From assembly GCA_963921425.1 (NCBI GenBank), contig OY992839.1, forward strand, positions 4,466,501 through 4,530,500: a stretch of DNA of 64,000 nucleotides. The letters run 5' to 3'. Positions 63,001 through 64,000 of the stretch are shown here, in pieces. The notes beneath the pieces were generated by a model, which was given only the letters and a program-made list of their open reading frames with translations, had not been told where the DNA came from and did no database searches. The stretch is from Dryas octopetala. Taxonomy: Eukaryota; Streptophyta; Magnoliopsida; Rosales; Rosaceae. The position numbers and the translations under genes were made by a program. Within the stretch, counting starts at the first letter, position 1. Each line of letters begins with the position of its first letter.

Positions 63001-64000
63001 AACAACAAAAAAAATTCAGAAGGCCAAATGCCATATAACTAAACATATTGCAGCGATATAAACAGAAAAAAAAAAAAAAGGAAATTGACACACTGACTTT
63101 CAGCTTCTAGAAAGACAATACTTTTATTAAATTGAGTACAATTTTCAAAAATCCAAAATGTTTCTTTGTAAAATCCATCAGAAAAGTTTGATAAAATATA
63201 TATATATATTCAAAAACTCCAAGGAAATTCTTGAGACATATCCCATAAATCTTACTTTTCACCTAACATTTTCTAGTAATTATATTTTAATCCTTAATAA
63301 AAGTACTCTTATCATTTATATAGGATTCAGAAATTCCAAAGTAAATTAACTAGGGAAAGAGATCAGCTTACCAAAGGGAAGCTCAGTTAATGTTGTAGGT
63401 TTTCCACGTAATCCATACTTCTTGCAGCGTTCATTAAGGTTTTTCACAAGCTCATCAAGATCTAATTGGATACGATCAACACGCTCCTGAAAATTTCAGT
63501 TGGAAAATGATCTTAGAGAAGTTCTGAGAAGGTTTTCATTGACCACCCAAGTTTAAATATACCTGAAGAGTGCCATCACCACCACCTTCATGCTCCATCT
63601 TGACAATTGCCCGGTATAGCTCCATTTTTTTCTCCTGCATATAAATCACATAAGACAATCTATTTAGTATATAAAACGAATAAACCAGTTGTGCTATCAG
63701 TATCACCATTCAACTATTTTCTCTTTTCCAACCCCACTTTCTCTCTACAATCCACTCTCTCAATCCCACTAATCCTAAAACTACTATAAATTTTTTTCTG
63801 GTTTGTTACTCCTAAAAGTAAAACATGTAAAGTCCTGTTTTAAATTCTCATTTTTATTAATATAATAAAACAATAAAAGGAAGCCATATCACACGTCTGA
63901 CTTAAATCTAACAAAATGAACAGCAAACATGCGACACTTTAAGCAACACAACATTATGAAACGTAGTGACAGGTACCTGTATATCACGAAATGTGGCTTC
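60075..64000 (-). CDS. EH-domain endocytic protein, AtEH/Pan1 type (C-terminal part, continues off the window)
   Basis: The Arabidopsis relatives AtEH1/Pan1 and AtEH2/Pan1 (Eps15-like) are TPLATE-complex endocytic adaptors that also act in autophagy. Exons in this window, joined in phase: 63977-64000 (partial), 63563-63634, 63372-63486, 62912-62980, 62188-62533, 60885-61017 and 60075-60698. In order they encode the end of a coiled coil (EKKMELYRAIVKM, ERVDRIQLDLDELVKNL), the acidic phrase GAADWDEDWDKFEDEG, a Ser/Pro-rich linker, and a disordered tail with four DPF motifs (AP-2 alpha-ear type) in tandem repeats, ending NWSAF. The EH domains themselves lie right of the window. The intron 60699-60884 and the large intron 61018-62187 hold repeats. 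Confidence 0.92.
60090..60347 (-). repeat. Coding tandem repeat with DPF motifs in the EH protein
   Basis: A 63-bp unit encoding PFRTSLDSQTPRRDSDPFGS plus one residue occurs three times nearly perfectly, followed by a degenerate fourth. DPF tripeptides fall at final-exon residues 117, 139, 160 and 181 (counted from the M in the last exon), spaced 21-22 aa. Synonymous similarity is high, so the array expanded recently. Confidence 0.88.
61430..61866 (-). mobile_element. LTR-retrotransposon remnant in an EH-gene intron
   Basis: On the minus strand, sequence ending ..TATAACA is followed directly by TGGTATCAGAG (61617-61607), the primer-binding site complementary to initiator tRNA-Met used by many plant LTR elements. 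The sequence between 61618 and about 61866 may be the LTR. A related direct repeat (TGTTAGGGAATG..CCAACCA..) is at about 61456 and 61650. There is no coding remnant, so this is a truncated relic. Confidence 0.4.

Overview
This window is nuclear DNA of a dicot flowering plant. The evidence is intron-rich genes with plant-specific families (tonoplast sugar transporter, clade III glutamate receptor, plastid homoserine kinase, plant GnTI), AT-rich intergenic DNA and many small non-autonomous transposons. A rosid, possibly Rosaceae, is my guess from overall character only. No sequence search was possible. Exon boundaries were read by eye from splice sites, phase continuity and remembered family sequences.

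Layout. 1-3679: AT-rich DNA without a convincing gene. 3680-6771 (-): mitochondrial phosphate carrier, six exons. 7522-7854: F-box-like relic. 12695-16768 (+): tonoplast sugar transporter, with a small Mutator-like element in its upstream region. 17976-19073 (-): homoserine kinase, single exon. 19237-20532: a 1.3-kb long-armed inverted-repeat Mutator-like element, 163 bp upstream of the homoserine kinase ATG. 20914-24577 (-): glutamate receptor channel, six exons. 27343-29303 (-): PHT4;6-type anion transporter, broken by a 617-bp hAT-type insertion and a 7-bp tandem duplication. 31839-33917 (+): PP2C phosphatase of the DBP1 type. 34697-40340 (-): nucleolar NOC4, fourteen exons, one GC-AG intron. 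41045-44823: a mosaic of decayed DEAH-helicase segments alternating with antisense F-box-protein fragments. 45.2-46.5 kb: two oppositely oriented MITE copies. 48241-53460 (-): GnTI, eighteen exons, one of whose introns looks like a U12-type AT-AC intron. 56191-57477 (+): AVT3-type amino acid transporter. 58950-59112 (+): U1 snRNA gene with its plant promoter. 60075-64000 (-): C-terminal part of an EH-domain endocytic protein (AtEH/Pan1 type), continuing past the right edge.

The genes are ordinary plant housekeeping and transport functions and do not form one pathway. The order phosphate carrier, sugar transporter, homoserine kinase, glutamate receptor, NOC4 combines what I recall as two Arabidopsis segments: At2g17250-At2g17270 (NOC4, GLR3.1, HSK, PHT3;3) and At4g35290-At4g35300 (GLR3.2, TMT2). 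This suggests an unduplicated ancestral block. I found no previously undescribed molecular system. The most interesting items are the AT-AC intron, the doubly broken PHT4;6 gene, the hairpin-forming element next to homoserine kinase, the helicase/F-box mosaic and the U1 gene with a variant U1A-binding loop.
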